NCBI GenBank assembly: GCA_016793245.1
Contig: JAEUHW010000286.1
Location: 1 to 64,000 of the forward strand
Direction of reading: 5' to 3'
From: Planctomycetota bacterium
GTDB taxonomy: Bacteria; Planctomycetota; UBA1135; JADKAF01
Length of the DNA: 64,000 nucleotides
Both the position numbers and the translations under genes were made by a program. This document shows, piece by piece, positions 55,876 to 64,000 of this stretch. A model generated the notes under the pieces. It saw nothing but the letters and a program-made list of their open reading frames with translations, did no database searches and had not been told where the DNA came from. Each line of letters starts with the position of its first letter. Positions within the stretch are counted from its first letter, which is position 1.

Positions 55876-57221
55876 ACCCCCACGCTTCCGCTCCGGCGTC
55901 CTCCCTCACGCCGGGGCCCGAGCTCGCCTCGCTGCCCGCGCGTCTAGCGCGACGCGAGGCCACCGTCGGCATCATCGGCCTCGGCTACGTCGGCCTCCCG
56001 CTCGCGATGGCCTTCTGCGAAGAAGGCGTGCGGGTGATCGGGATCGATGTCTCGCCGCGGAAGATCGCCACCTTGAACGCGGGCAAGAGCGATGTCGAGG
56101 ACATCCCCGCGGCGCAGGTCGCGAAGCACATCGATTCGAAGCGCTTCCTCGTGACCGCGGACTTCGCCGCGCTGGCCGCGGCCGACACGATCTCGATCTG
56201 CGTGCCGACGCCGCTCAGCAAGTCGCGCGACCCAGACATGTCGTACATCGTCTCGGCGCTGGAGTCGATCCTGCCGCACATGCGGAAGGGGCAGCTCCTC
56301 GTGCTCGAGAGCACGACCTACCCGGGCACCACGCGCGAGGTGATGCTCCCGCGCATCGAGGAGCGCGGGTTCAAGGTCGGCGTCGATGTCGGGCTCGCGT
56401 TCTCGCCCGAGCGCATCGACCCCGGCAACAAGAAGTACGGCGTCCGCAACACGCCGAAGGTCGTCGGCGGGTGCACGCCCTTCGCGACGGAGGCGAGTGC
56501 CGCGCTCTACGGGCTGGTCTGCGATCACGTCGTGCGCGTCGACGGCGCCGACACGGCCGAGATCGTGAAGCTGCTCGAGAACACCTTCCGCGCGGTGAAC
56601 ATCGGTCTCGTGAACGAGATCGCGATCGTCTGCGCGAAGCTCGGCATCGACGTGTGGCAGGTGGTGGAGGCGGCGGCGACGAAGCCCTTCGGCTTCATGC
56701 CCTTCTATCCCGGGCCCGGGCTCGGCGGGCACTGCATCCCGATCGATCCGCTCTACCTCTCCTGGAAGCTGCGCACGCTGAACTACAACGTGCGCTTCAT
56801 CGAGCTCGCCGACGAGGTGAATCGCTCGATGCCGGATCACGTCGTGACGCGCGTCACGGACGTGCTGAACGAGCGCGGCAAGGCGGTGAAGGGCTCGCGC
56901 ATCCTGCTCGTCGGCATGGCCTACAAGGGCGGCGTCGGCGACCTCCGCGAGTCCCCGGCGCTGGATGTCGCCGAGAAGCTGCTCGACCGCGGGGCGAGCG
57001 TCGCGTTCCGCGACGATCACGTCGGCAAGGTCGTGCTCGAGCACAGCGGGCGCGAGCTCTCGCGCGCGGAGGGTTGGAACGGCGGCTTCGATCTCGCGGT
57101 GATCCTGACCGCGCATCCGGGCACCGACTATCGCGGGCTCCTGGACGGCGTGCCGGACATCCTCGACACCCGGAATGCGCTCCGCGGCCAGAGCGGGCGG
57201 GCGGCGGTCCATCGCATGTGA
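55872..57221 (+). CDS. Nucleotide-sugar 6-dehydrogenase (UDP-glucose / UDP-GlcNAc dehydrogenase family)
   Basis: This enzyme oxidises the C6 hydroxyl of a UDP-sugar to a carboxylate using NAD. The 449-residue protein has the N-terminal NAD fold VGIIGLGYVGLPLAMAFCEEGV, SICVPTPLSKSRDPDMSYI, ESTTYPGTTREV, the NTFRAVNIGLVNEIA helix and the catalytic cysteine in GPGLGGHCIPIDPLYLSWK. The C-terminal domain has LLVGMAYKGGVGDLRESPALDV. The GHCIPIDPxYL form resembles WbpA-type UDP-GlcNAc dehydrogenases, but UDP-glucose cannot be excluded. Next to UXS a UDP-glucose role would give UDP-xylose. The ATG overlaps the glmS stop. About 30 residues precede the NAD fold. Confidence 0.88.
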   Translation: MNPHASAPASSLTPGPELASLPARLARREATVGIIGLGYVGLPLAMAFCEEGVRVIGIDVSPRKIATLNAGKSDVEDIPAAQVAKHIDSKRFLVTADFAALAAADTISICVPTPLSKSRDPDMSYIVSALESILPHMRKGQLLVLESTTYPGTTREVMLPRIEERGFKVGVDVGLAFSPERIDPGNKKYGVRNTPKVVGGCTPFATEASAALYGLVCDHVVRVDGADTAEIVKLLENTFRAVNIGLVNEIAIVCAKLGIDVWQVVEAAATKPFGFMPFYPGPGLGGHCIPIDPLYLSWKLRTLNYNVRFIELADEVNRSMPDHVVTRVTDVLNERGKAVKGSRILLVGMAYKGGVGDLRESPALDVAEKLLDRGASVAFRDDHVGKVVLEHSGRELSRAEGWNGGFDLAVILTAHPGTDYRGLLDGVPDILDTRNALRGQSGRAAVHRM

Positions 57222-57237
57222 GCGCTGGCGGATGGGA

Positions 57238-57270
57238 GGCCGTCGGGAGCGCCTACGGCTCCGGACGGCC
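57238..57270. terminator. Inverted repeat after the dehydrogenase gene
   Basis: GGCCGTC plus GGAGC (57238-57250) pairs with GGCTCC plus GACGGCC (57257-57270), with one mismatch, around a 6-base loop. It lies 17 bases after the stop. There is no T-tract, so termination is only likely. Confidence 0.4.
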
Positions 57271-57395
57271 GCATGCTGGGACGGCGCGCGGGTCTAGGAT
57301 TTCGCTATGGCCTCGGTCGTAGGGAACCAGATCGCCGCAGCGTGCATCCGAGGGTTATGCTTCCAGCCCCGATCGCACGCAAACCCAGGCACCCC

Positions 57396-58907
57396 ATGAC
57401 CTCGCTGCGACCGCTCCTCGCGCTCCCAGTCCTCCTCGCCCTCGCCTCCGAAGCCGACGCCCAGCTCGCCCTCCGCAAGTTCGGTGGGGCGGTTCCGGGC
57501 ACGACGCGCTTCGACCTCTCCGGCGGCACGCCGGGCAACCCGGTGTTCCTGCTGTTCTCCGACCGCGAGCAGCAGACCCCGCTCGTCCCGGGCGTCACGC
57601 TGGACATCGACCTCACCTTCTTGCAGGTCTGCTCGGAGATCCCGCTCTTCTACGCGCAGTTGAACGGCAGCGGCGCGGCGACGCGCTCGATCCCGATCCC
57701 CGCGGAGCCGCTCCTCGAAGGCGTGCGCCTCACCTTCCAGGCCTTCGAGTTCCTGCCCTTCGACGAGGTCTCGAACAAGACGCGCCTCACGTTCCAGGCC
57801 CCCGGGACCTTCGCGCCGACGGCGGACGCGACGCAGATCCCGATCATCACCGGCCAGGGCTTCGTCGAGCCCGACGGCAAGGTGCTGCTCGTCGGCGGCT
57901 CGGGGCCGGTGGTGAACCGCTACGACCCCGACACGCAGGAGTTCTCGGTCGCCGGCGTCGTGCCGTCGGGGAACATCCTCGCGACGCAGACGCTGCTCGC
58001 GGACGGCCGCGTGTTCGTGTGCGGCGGTATCGGCCTCACCGGTCAGCCGACCGATGAAGCGTGGGTCTGGGATCCGGCGACGGGGCTCTCGACCCAGGTC
58101 GGGCCGATGACTGCGCCGCGCGCGGGCCACGCCGCGGCTCGCTTGAACAACGGCCGCGTCCTCATCGTCGGCGGCGCGCGCAGCCTCGACTTCGCGGATC
58201 TCGCGACCTTCCTGGCCGGCATCCTCGAGACGAGCGAGATCTTCGATCCGGTCGCCGGAACCCTGACGCCTGGTCCGAGCCTGCTGGAGAAGAAGCTCTT
58301 CCACTCGGCGACGACCCTCACCGGTGGCGACGTCCTCATCGCGGGCGGCCTCTCGGTGCTGCCCGTGGTGAACATCCCGACGGTCTCCTTCCTCGCGCAG
58401 ACCTACCTCGCGAACGCGAACGTCTTCGGTCTGCCGGCGCTGATGTCGACGCCGCGCATGCTGCACGGCGCGGTCGCCCTCAGTGACGGTCGCGCGCTGC
58501 TCGCCGGCGGCGTCTCCATCGACTTCACGACCTTCCTCACGACCGGCAACATCGCCGACCTGATCATCGGGACCGTGCCGAACGCGATCACCTATCGCGG
58601 CGGCCTCTTCGGCAGCTTCTCGTCGCCGCAGCCGCTGCAAGCTGGGCGCATGCTGCCGGCGATCGCCGCGATCCCGGGAGCGAAGGCGCTGATCGCGGGC
58701 GGCTTCAACGTGCGCGTCGACGTGCCCACACAGACCTTCGTCTTCGAGCCGCTGCTCTCGAGCGACTTCTTCGCCGCGGGCACGGCCACTCCGGCCGGTG
58801 ACATGGCAGCGGCGCGTATCGGCGCCGTCGCGGTCACCTTGCCCGAAGGCAAGGTGCTGGTCGCCGGTGGCGGCGCGCTGCAGAGCGAGCTCTTCCAGCC
58901 GCGCTGA
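57396..58907 (+). CDS. Secreted Kelch-type beta-propeller protein
   Basis: This 503-residue secreted protein has a signal peptide (MTSLRPLLALPVLLALASEADAQ), which decides the start at 57396. Upstream in-frame ATGs would bury it. The N-terminal 150 residues are beta-rich and unassigned. The rest contains repeated Kelch-like blocks of the form G(R/K)VLxxGG: DGKVLLVGGSGPVVNRYDP, ADGRVFVCGGIGL, NNGRVLIVGGARSL, TGGDVLIAGGLSV, SDGRALLAGGVSI and EGKVLVAGGGALQSELF. About six blocks suffice for one beta propeller. Such proteins bind sugars or other proteins outside the cell. Transcription probably ends at the strong hairpin just downstream. Confidence 0.85.
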   Translation: MTSLRPLLALPVLLALASEADAQLALRKFGGAVPGTTRFDLSGGTPGNPVFLLFSDREQQTPLVPGVTLDIDLTFLQVCSEIPLFYAQLNGSGAATRSIPIPAEPLLEGVRLTFQAFEFLPFDEVSNKTRLTFQAPGTFAPTADATQIPIITGQGFVEPDGKVLLVGGSGPVVNRYDPDTQEFSVAGVVPSGNILATQTLLADGRVFVCGGIGLTGQPTDEAWVWDPATGLSTQVGPMTAPRAGHAAARLNNGRVLIVGGARSLDFADLATFLAGILETSEIFDPVAGTLTPGPSLLEKKLFHSATTLTGGDVLIAGGLSVLPVVNIPTVSFLAQTYLANANVFGLPALMSTPRMLHGAVALSDGRALLAGGVSIDFTTFLTTGNIADLIIGTVPNAITYRGGLFGSFSSPQPLQAGRMLPAIAAIPGAKALIAGGFNVRVDVPTQTFVFEPLLSSDFFAAGTATPAGDMAAARIGAVAVTLPEGKVLVAGGGALQSELFQPR

Positions 58908-58960
58908 ACTCGTAGCTCGGTGAGCCGCGGCGCTCCAGCGCAGCCACCTCGAACCGCGCG

Positions 58961-59019
58961 ACGACGCCGGGCGGGACCACCCGAGAGGGAGGTCCCGCCC
59001 GGCGTCGTTCTCGTTCGTC
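58961..59019 (+). terminator. 18-bp perfect stem terminator after the Kelch gene
   Basis: 58961-58978 pairs perfectly with 58991-59008 (18 bp, GC-rich) around a 12-base loop. TCTCGTTCGT follows. It stands 54 bases after the stop and about 140 before the DUF4397 gene, so the two secreted-protein genes likely have separate transcripts. Confidence 0.75.
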
Positions 59020-59157
59020 AGCGAAGCCGAGGCGCATCCGGGGTCGTCGCGCCATGCGAAGCAGGAATCCGATCCGACCCAGCGGATCCGACCACTCTCG
59101 TCCCACGCAGGTCCTGAAGTACTCGCGCGCGATCCCCGCGCGTCCGAGGGAGGAACG

Positions 59158-60432
59158 ATGCTCACGCTTCGCTCACTGGCTACCGGTCTATCCACGCTGC
59201 TCTTCGCCGCAGCGCCCGTCTTCGCTCAGAAGGCCCAAGTCGTCGTCGTGCACGGCGTTCCCGGGGCCACCGTCGACGTCTACGTGAACGGCAACCTCGC
59301 CATCGAGGACTTCGAGCCCTTCACCGTCACCGATGAAATCACCCTCACCGCGGGGCAGGTCGACCTCGCGATCGTCGCCGCCGGCGGCTCGATCAGCAGC
59401 CCGATCGCGACCTTGAGCGCCAGTCTCGGCGACGGCAGCTTCTCCACCGTCACGGCCAATCTCACGGCGACGGGCGCGGTCGAGCTCCGCGCCTTCGCCA
59501 ACGATGCCGCGCGCACGGATGCCTCGCGCGATGCCGTGCTGGTCGTGCGACACGTGGCGCAAGCTCCGCTCGTCGACCTCGTCGTGCGCAGCGTCGAGAA
59601 GCAGAAGGTGCTCGCGAGCGCTTCCGGTCTCGCGAACGGCCAAGAGCTGACGACCCTCCTGAAGGGCGGCGGCTTCTACGAGGTCGAGGTGCTGCCGACC
59701 GGCTCCACCGCGCCGGTCTTCGGACCGCAGACGATCTTCGTGTCCGCGGGTTCGACGCTCGCGCTCTACGCGGTGGGCTCCGTCACCGGCGGCAGCTTCC
59801 AGGTGCTCCAGCAATCGTTCGTCACGTCCAACGTGGCGCGTCTCGATGTCGTGCACGGCATCCCCGGCGTCCCCGTGGATGTCTATGTGAACGGTCAGGT
59901 CGCGATCCCGAACTTCCAGCCGCTCACCAACACCGGCGTGCTCGAGTTCGCACCGGGAACCTACGACATCGCGCTGACCACCGTCGGCGGTTCCATCGGT
60001 TCACCGATCCTGCGCGGCGACTTCGATCTCGCGCGCGGCCGCGCTTCCTCGCTGGTCGCCTGCCTCGATGAAGGCGGAGATCCGCAAGTGCTCGCGTTCC
60101 TCGAAGACCTGAGCGCGGCTACCGCGCGCCAGTCGCGCTGCATCGTGCGCCACTGCGCCGCTGCTCCCGAGGTCGGGGTCGCGTTCTTCTCGGGCAAGCT
60201 GGACAAGGCCGCGCTGATCTCGGATCCGGCGGTGATCGAGAACGGCGACCAGGCCGATCTCGTGGCCGCGCGCTCCGGACTGCTGTCGATCGGCCTGCCC
60301 GGTTCGGCGCTCCCGCTCTTCACGCCGACGTCGGTGCGCCTCGCCTCGCGCGGCCAGAGCGTGGTCTACGTCTTCGGCTCGCTGAACGGCGGCTCGGTGT
60401 CGACCTTCGTGCAGGAAGTGCCGACCTTCTGA
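59158..60432 (+). CDS. Secreted protein with two DUF4397 domains
   Basis: This 424-residue exported protein begins with a signal peptide (LATGLSTLLFAAAPVFAQ). The domain QVVVVHGVPGATVDVYVNGNLAIEDFEPFTVTD (about residues 26-60) recurs as RLDVVHGIPGVPVDVYVNGQVAIPNFQPL (about 232-260), marking two tandem DUF4397 domains with long beta-rich extensions. DUF4397 is common in secreted or cell-surface proteins of unknown role. GAGGGAGGAACG directly precedes the ATG, a strong ribosome site. It is flanked by terminators on both sides, so it is likely a single-gene transcript. Function is unknown. Confidence 0.9.
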   Translation: MLTLRSLATGLSTLLFAAAPVFAQKAQVVVVHGVPGATVDVYVNGNLAIEDFEPFTVTDEITLTAGQVDLAIVAAGGSISSPIATLSASLGDGSFSTVTANLTATGAVELRAFANDAARTDASRDAVLVVRHVAQAPLVDLVVRSVEKQKVLASASGLANGQELTTLLKGGGFYEVEVLPTGSTAPVFGPQTIFVSAGSTLALYAVGSVTGGSFQVLQQSFVTSNVARLDVVHGIPGVPVDVYVNGQVAIPNFQPLTNTGVLEFAPGTYDIALTTVGGSIGSPILRGDFDLARGRASSLVACLDEGGDPQVLAFLEDLSAATARQSRCIVRHCAAAPEVGVAFFSGKLDKAALISDPAVIENGDQADLVAARSGLLSIGLPGSALPLFTPTSVRLASRGQSVVYVFGSLNGGSVSTFVQEVPTF

Positions 60433-60462
60433 GCTGCGTCTCCGGAACCGAGCGCCGCTCCC

Positions 60463-60510
60463 AGGGCCGTCCGCGCCTCCGCGCGGGCGGCCCTTCGTCT
60501 TTGCCTCTTC
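60463..60510 (+). terminator. Hairpin terminator after the DUF4397 gene
   Basis: AGGGCCGTCCGCGC (60463-60476) pairs with 60481-60494 over 14 bp with one G-T wobble. TCGTCTTTGCCTCTT follows, a T-rich tract. It begins 31 bases after the stop. Confidence 0.7.
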
Positions 60511-60597
60511 CGTGGGGCTCGGCGTGCTTGCGCGCGGGCGTTTCGATCGCCGCAGCGACTCTTCACGAGCGGGGCGACGCTCGCGCCTGCGCTCGGC

Positions 60598-60626
60598 TTG
60601 TTCGGCATTGTCGATTCCGGTAAAAG
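60598..60626 (+). promoter_or_regulatory. Candidate promoter of the rmlA-rmlD-rmlB operon
   Basis: TTGTTC (60598-60603), 17 bases and TAAAAG (60621-60626) lie in the 328-base gap before rmlA, after the DUF4397 terminator. The spacing is ideal, but both hexamers are imperfect. A leader of about 130 bases would follow, which holds two copies of a short palindrome (separate entry). Confidence 0.35.
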
Positions 60627-60642
60627 CCGGCGCATCGAACCA

Positions 60643-60702
60643 GCCGAAGCTCGGGTCGGCACGAGTGCTGCGGCGGCCCACATCGGGTGCGCCGAAGCTC
60701 GG
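60643..60702 (+). repeat. Direct repeat of a 12-bp palindromic motif in the rml leader
   Basis: GCCGAAGCTCGG occurs at 60643-60654 and 60691-60702, 48 bases apart. Its ends are complementary (CCGA/TCGG around AGC), so each copy may be a protein site or a tiny hairpin. It sits between the candidate promoter and the rmlA start. The rest of this gap shows nothing else. Confidence 0.4.
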
Positions 60703-60760
60703 CCCACCGGGTCTCGCCAGAGGCGAACCCGAGCCCCGTCACCCTCGAGAAGGCACGAAC

Positions 60761-61528
60761 GTGAAAGGCGTCATCCTCGCCGGCGGTTTGGGGACCAGGC
60801 TCCGCCCGCTGACCTCGATCACCAACAAGCACCTGCTTCCCGTCTACGACAAGCCGATGATCTACTACCCCATCGAATCGATGGTGGTGGCGGGCATCGA
60901 CGAGATCATGATCGTGACGGGGGGGAACTACGCCGGCGACTTCCTGCGCCTGCTGAAGAACGGCAAGGACTTCGGGCTGAAGAAGCTCTCCTACGCCTAT
61001 CAGGAGGGCGAGGGCGGCATCGCCGACGCGCTCTCCTTGGCCGAGGGCTTCGCCGAGGGCGAGAAGATCTGCGTCGTGCTCGGTGACAACATCATCGAGA
61101 AGAACTTCGCCAAGGCCGCGGCCGACTTCCGCGCGCAGTCGGTGGGGGCGAAGATCCTGCTGAAGGAAGTGCACGATCCGCAGCGCTTCGGTGTCGCGGA
61201 GCTGGATGGGAAGAAGGTCGTGCGCATCATCGAGAAGCCGCAGCGCCCGCCGAGCAACCTCGCGGTGATCGGCATCTACATGTACGACCAGCACGTCTTC
61301 GAGATCATCAAGACGCTCGTGCCCTCCGATCGCGGCGAGCTCGAGATCACCGACGTCAACAACGCGTACATCAAGAAGGGCCAGATGACCTACGAGGTCC
61401 TCGACGGCTGGTGGACCGACGCGGGGACCTTCTCCTCGCTGCATCGCGCCGCGAGCCTCGTCGAGAAGGGCGGCGCCAATCTTCCGCCGGCGGGTGTGAA
61501 GGACCGCTTCAACACGTCGCGCACGTGA
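60761..61528 (+). CDS. rmlA: Sugar-phosphate nucleotidylyltransferase (RmlA-type, short form)
   Basis: RmlA joins glucose-1-phosphate to dTTP, giving dTDP-glucose. The 255-residue enzyme has [35 protein letters not shown]-type active site (from residue 3), [27 protein letters not shown] and [13 protein letters not shown]. It is shorter than the usual 290 residues and lacks the C-terminal allosteric helices, like the short nucleotidyltransferase class. The GTG start at 60761 has GAGAAGG upstream. It overlaps rmlD by GTGA. Base specificity (dTTP) is inferred from rmlD and rmlB beside it. Confidence 0.88.
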   Translation: MKGVILAGGLGTRLRPLTSITNKHLLPVYDKPMIYYPIESMVVAGIDEIMIVTGGNYAGDFLRLLKNGKDFGLKKLSYAYQEGEGGIADALSLAEGFAEGEKICVVLGDNIIEKNFAKAAADFRAQSVGAKILLKEVHDPQRFGVAELDGKKVVRIIEKPQRPPSNLAVIGIYMYDQHVFEIIKTLVPSDRGELEITDVNNAYIKKGQMTYEVLDGWWTDAGTFSSLHRAASLVEKGGANLPPAGVKDRFNTSRT

Positions 61529-62463
61529 CCGCGCAGACGAAGGCGCTGATCTTCGGCGCGCGGGGCATGCTCGGCAGCGAGCTCCTGCGCGCCGCTCCGA
61601 GCGGCGTCGTCGCCGTGGGCATCGCGCGCGAGCGCTGCGACGTCGCCGATCGCGCAGCGGTGCGCTCGCTCGTGCGCACCGAGAAGCCCGCGTTGCTCCT
61701 GAACGCGACGGCGTACACCGCGGTCGATCGCGCCGAGGAGGAGCCCCTCGCGGCGTACCGCGCGAACGGCCTGGGCCCGCTGAACTTGGCGCTCGCCGCG
61801 CAGGAGTGCGGCGCTCGCCTGCTGCACGTCGGCACGGACTTCGTGTTCGATGGCGCGCGCCTACCGCGGCGGCCGTACGAGGAGTTCGACGCTCCGAATC
61901 CGCAGAGCGCCTACGGGCGCTCGAAGCACTGGGGCGAGCAGGCCGTGCTCGAGGTGGGGGGCTCCGCGCAGGTCGTGCGCACGCAGTGGCTCTACGGACC
62001 GCGCGGGAAGCACTTCGTCGGCGCGATCCTGAAGGCCGCCACCGAGAAGCCCTTCCTCACCGTCGTCGACGATCAGCTCGGTTGCCCGACCTACACCGTC
62101 GATCTCGCGCGCGCGCTCTGGCGCATCGCGCTCGAGGGAGAAGCGGGCCTCTGGCACTGCGCGAATGCCGGCGAGGCCTCGTGGAACACCTTCGCCGCGC
62201 GCGCGCTGGCCCTCACCGGCAGCGCCGTGGAGGCGCGTCCGATCAGCACGGCCGAGCTCGCGCGCCCCGCGGCGCGACCGGCGTACTCCGCGCTCGCTTG
62301 CCGCCGACTCGAGCTCTCGCTCGATCTCTGCATGCGCCCGTGGACCGAGGCGCTCGCCGAGTACCTCGCCGATCCCGTGGAAGTGGAAAGGCTCAGGCGC
62401 GGGGCGCCGCCGACCGAAGTCCAGACCGAGCAACCTCGCGCCCGGGAGGCGCGCCCGCACTGA
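61525..62463 (+). CDS. rmlD: dTDP-4-dehydrorhamnose reductase
   Basis: RmlD reduces dTDP-4-keto-rhamnose to dTDP-L-rhamnose. The 312-residue SDR has the NADPH motif [34 protein letters not shown], the active-site [10 protein letters not shown] and [16 protein letters not shown]. The later [15 protein letters not shown] and [18 protein letters not shown] are family hallmarks. The GTG start lies inside the rmlA stop and the TGA overlaps the rmlB ATG by one base, so all three genes are coupled. About 25 extra C-terminal residues extend it. Confidence 0.93.
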   Translation: MTAQTKALIFGARGMLGSELLRAAPSGVVAVGIARERCDVADRAAVRSLVRTEKPALLLNATAYTAVDRAEEEPLAAYRANGLGPLNLALAAQECGARLLHVGTDFVFDGARLPRRPYEEFDAPNPQSAYGRSKHWGEQAVLEVGGSAQVVRTQWLYGPRGKHFVGAILKAATEKPFLTVVDDQLGCPTYTVDLARALWRIALEGEAGLWHCANAGEASWNTFAARALALTGSAVEARPISTAELARPAARPAYSALACRRLELSLDLCMRPWTEALAEYLADPVEVERLRRGAPPTEVQTEQPRAREARPH

Positions 62464-63485
62464 TGTCGCAGACGATCCTGGTCACCGGCGGCGCCGGCTT
62501 CATCGGCTCCAACTTCGTCCAATTGCTGCGGCGCGTGCGCCCCGACTGGACGATCGTCAACTTCGACGCGCTCACCTACGCAGGGAACCTCGAGAACCTG
62601 CGCGCGCTGGAGCGCGACGCGCGTCATCGCTTCGTGAAGGGCGACATCACCGACGGGGCGGCGGTGAAGGCGTGCTTCGAGCAGCACCGACCGCAGCTCG
62701 TCGTGCACTTCGCCGCGGAGAGCCACGTCGACCGCAGCATCCTCGGCGCGAGCGCCTTCGTGAACACGAACGTCCTCGGCACGCAGGTGCTGCTCGACGC
62801 CGCTCGCGCCGCAAAGGTGGAGCGCTTCCTGCACGTCTCGACCGACGAGGTCTACGGATCGCTGGGAGCGACGGGCCTCTTCACCGAGGAGACGCCGCTC
62901 GCCGCGAACTCGCCCTACTCGGCCTCGAAGGCCGGCTCCGATCTCCTGGTGCGCGCCGCGTTCCACACGCACCACATGCCGGTGCTCACCACGCGCTGCT
63001 CGAACAACTACGGGCCGTACCAGTTCCCCGAGAAGCTGATCCCCTTGATGATCACCAACGCTCTCGAGGGCAAGAAGCTGCCGGTCTACGGCGACGGCAT
63101 GAACGTCCGCGACTGGCTGTACGTCGAGGACCACTGCACCGCGATCCTGCGCGTGCTCGAGGCCGGCGCCCCGGGCGAGGTCTACAACATCGGCGGCAAT
63201 AACGAGATGCCGAACATCGACATCGTCCGCCGTGTGCTCCGCGAGCTCGGCAAGAGCGAGTCGCTGATCGAGTACGTGAAGGACCGCCCGGGCCATGACC
63301 GCCGCTACGCGATCGACGCCTCGAAGATCGAGCGCGAGCTCGGCTGGCGCCCGCAGTGGACCTTCGAGCAGGCCCTGCCGCTCACCGTGCAGTGGTACCT
63401 CGCGAATCGCGAGTGGTGGCAGCGCGTGAAGAGCGGGGCCTACCAGGAGTACTATCGCCAGCAGTACCAGGGGCGGAGCTCCTGA
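62463..63485 (+). CDS. rmlB: dTDP-glucose 4,6-dehydratase
   Basis: RmlB makes dTDP-4-keto-6-deoxyglucose. The 340-residue SDR has the NAD motif [32 protein letters not shown], the family [24 protein letters not shown], active-site [10 protein letters not shown] with the Asp-Glu pair, [14 protein letters not shown] and [29 protein letters not shown] follows. The end [16 protein letters not shown] matches RmlB. No rmlC epimerase is visible in this window, although one is required for L-rhamnose; it may be encoded elsewhere. Confidence 0.97.
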   Translation: MSQTILVTGGAGFIGSNFVQLLRRVRPDWTIVNFDALTYAGNLENLRALERDARHRFVKGDITDGAAVKACFEQHRPQLVVHFAAESHVDRSILGASAFVNTNVLGTQVLLDAARAAKVERFLHVSTDEVYGSLGATGLFTEETPLAANSPYSASKAGSDLLVRAAFHTHHMPVLTTRCSNNYGPYQFPEKLIPLMITNALEGKKLPVYGDGMNVRDWLYVEDHCTAILRVLEAGAPGEVYNIGGNNEMPNIDIVRRVLRELGKSESLIEYVKDRPGHDRRYAIDASKIERELGWRPQWTFEQALPLTVQWYLANREWWQRVKSGAYQEYYRQQYQGRSS

Positions 63486-63595
63486 CCTTCGGTCGGCGGA
63501 TCGCGCGTCCGATCGCGGCGGCGAAGGGGCTCGGCGGGGTCGGAGGCAACTCTGGCCCGTCGCGGCATCGTCCGGAACTCTCGAGTAGCGGAAGC

Positions 63596-64000
63596 ATGAG
63601 CAAGTCCACGGCAGCACTCCTGGCAGCGGTCCTCCTGGCCGCGTGCCTCGGCTCCGGCTGCGTCAGCTACCGCGTTCCCGATCGGCGCGAGCTCGCCGAG
63701 ATGGTGCAGAGCGGCCCGGGCGGCCGCACCTATGGCGACGCCCAGGAGGAGAACTACATCGTGATCGGCGACGGCGTCGCCGTCGCGGACAACCTGAACC
63801 CCGAGGACCTGACCCTCGCCCCGCAGATCGTCGACATCGACGGCACGATCGAGATGCCGTTCCTGGGCTCGGTCCACGTGGCAGGGATGACCCAGAAGGA
63901 GCTCGAGGCCGAGCTCACGAAGCGCTACGCCCCGTACTACGAGGGCGGCGCCGACGACCTCGACATCAAGGTGAGGATCACCTCGCGCGCGAAGTACTTC
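63596..64000 (+). CDS. Polysaccharide export (Wza-type) outer-membrane lipoprotein, 3' end cut by window
   Basis: The first 135 residues are visible and the gene continues past the window edge. The start ATG at 63596 is followed by a lipoprotein signal (LLAAVLLAACLGSGC, lipid Cys at about residue 22). After a linker comes the polysaccharide-export N-terminal domain: NYIVIGDGVAVADNLNPEDLTLAPQ-like segment (residues about 50-74), then VDIDGTIEMPFLGSVHVAGMTQKELEAELTKRY. This is the typical pattern of Wza/KpsD-type polymers' exit channel. It is 110 bases after rmlB. It probably opens an export and polymerisation cluster beyond the window. Confidence 0.88.
   Translation, partial: MSKSTAALLAAVLLAACLGSGCVSYRVPDRRELAEMVQSGPGGRTYGDAQEENYIVIGDGVAVADNLNPEDLTLAPQIVDIDGTIEMPFLGSVHVAGMTQKELEAELTKRYAPYYEGGADDLDIKVRITSRAKYF

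Overview
This window is very GC-rich, densely packed bacterial chromosomal DNA. Many genes overlap by ATGA, GTGA or TTGA junctions, and GTG and TTG starts are common. The gene content is Gram-negative-like: lipoproteins, a Wza-type export protein and periplasmic proteases. The best guess is a member of the Planctomycetota. That guess rests on a sigma factor of the ECF type common in Planctomycetes and Acidobacteria, large secreted TPR/HEAT proteins, an eight-haem cytochrome c and secreted Kelch and DUF4397 proteins. It is inferred from gene content, since no rRNA is present. No prophage, CRISPR array or complete insertion sequence is visible.

Layout. (1) 0.2-13.2 kb, plus strand: nadD, a polyprenyl-phosphate sugar-phosphate transferase, a metallophosphoesterase, yidC-mnmE, then nrdR, an NrdD-like pseudoenzyme and smc. 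A NrdR-box-like palindrome lies in the promoter before nrdR. (2) 13.3-18.1 kb: a HEAT-repeat protein diverging from mnmG and a NapH/CcoG-like iron-sulfur membrane protein with a TPR tail. (3) 18.2-29.8 kb, minus strand: two giant DUF3857/transglutaminase-type TPR proteins (one without catalytic residues), an octahaem cytochrome c with a small membrane partner, and an HtrA-like protease. (4) 30-32.4 kb: a tRNA-Val(GAC) gene with its own promoter and terminator, a short tandem repeat, an IS5-like MITE, an acyltransferase and an ECF sigma factor. (5) 32.5-39.4 kb: uppP, gmd-rmd (GDP-D-rhamnose), an amidase lipoprotein, and a STAS / degenerate SpoIIE / receiver cluster. (6) 39.6-46.2 kb: a TPR metallopeptidase, a DnaA-like protein, tmk, holB and a Minf_1886-type protein. 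(7) 46.3-52.9 kb: tandem hairpin repeats, an S41 protease, moaC, accB-accC and a lipoprotein. (8) 53-64 kb: UDP-xylose synthase, glmS, a nucleotide-sugar dehydrogenase, Kelch and DUF4397 secreted proteins, rmlA-rmlD-rmlB, and the start of a polysaccharide export lipoprotein cut by the window end.

How the genes work together. A strong theme is envelope glycan supply. GlmS, the UDP-sugar dehydrogenase and UXS make UDP-sugars, gmd-rmd makes GDP-D-rhamnose and rmlABD makes dTDP-L-rhamnose. UppP and the WecA-like transferase handle the lipid carrier, and the Wza-like protein begins an export locus. A second theme is core translation and replication (mnmE, mnmG, yidC, smc, tmk, holB, dnaA-like).

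The most unusual signal is a recurring pattern of degenerate enzymes kept as intact genes beside functional partners. Examples are an NrdD fold without a glycyl radical, a transglutaminase without its triad, a SpoIIE phosphatase without metal ligands, a DnaA whose DNA-reading motif is altered, and an MnmE with changed G-motifs.
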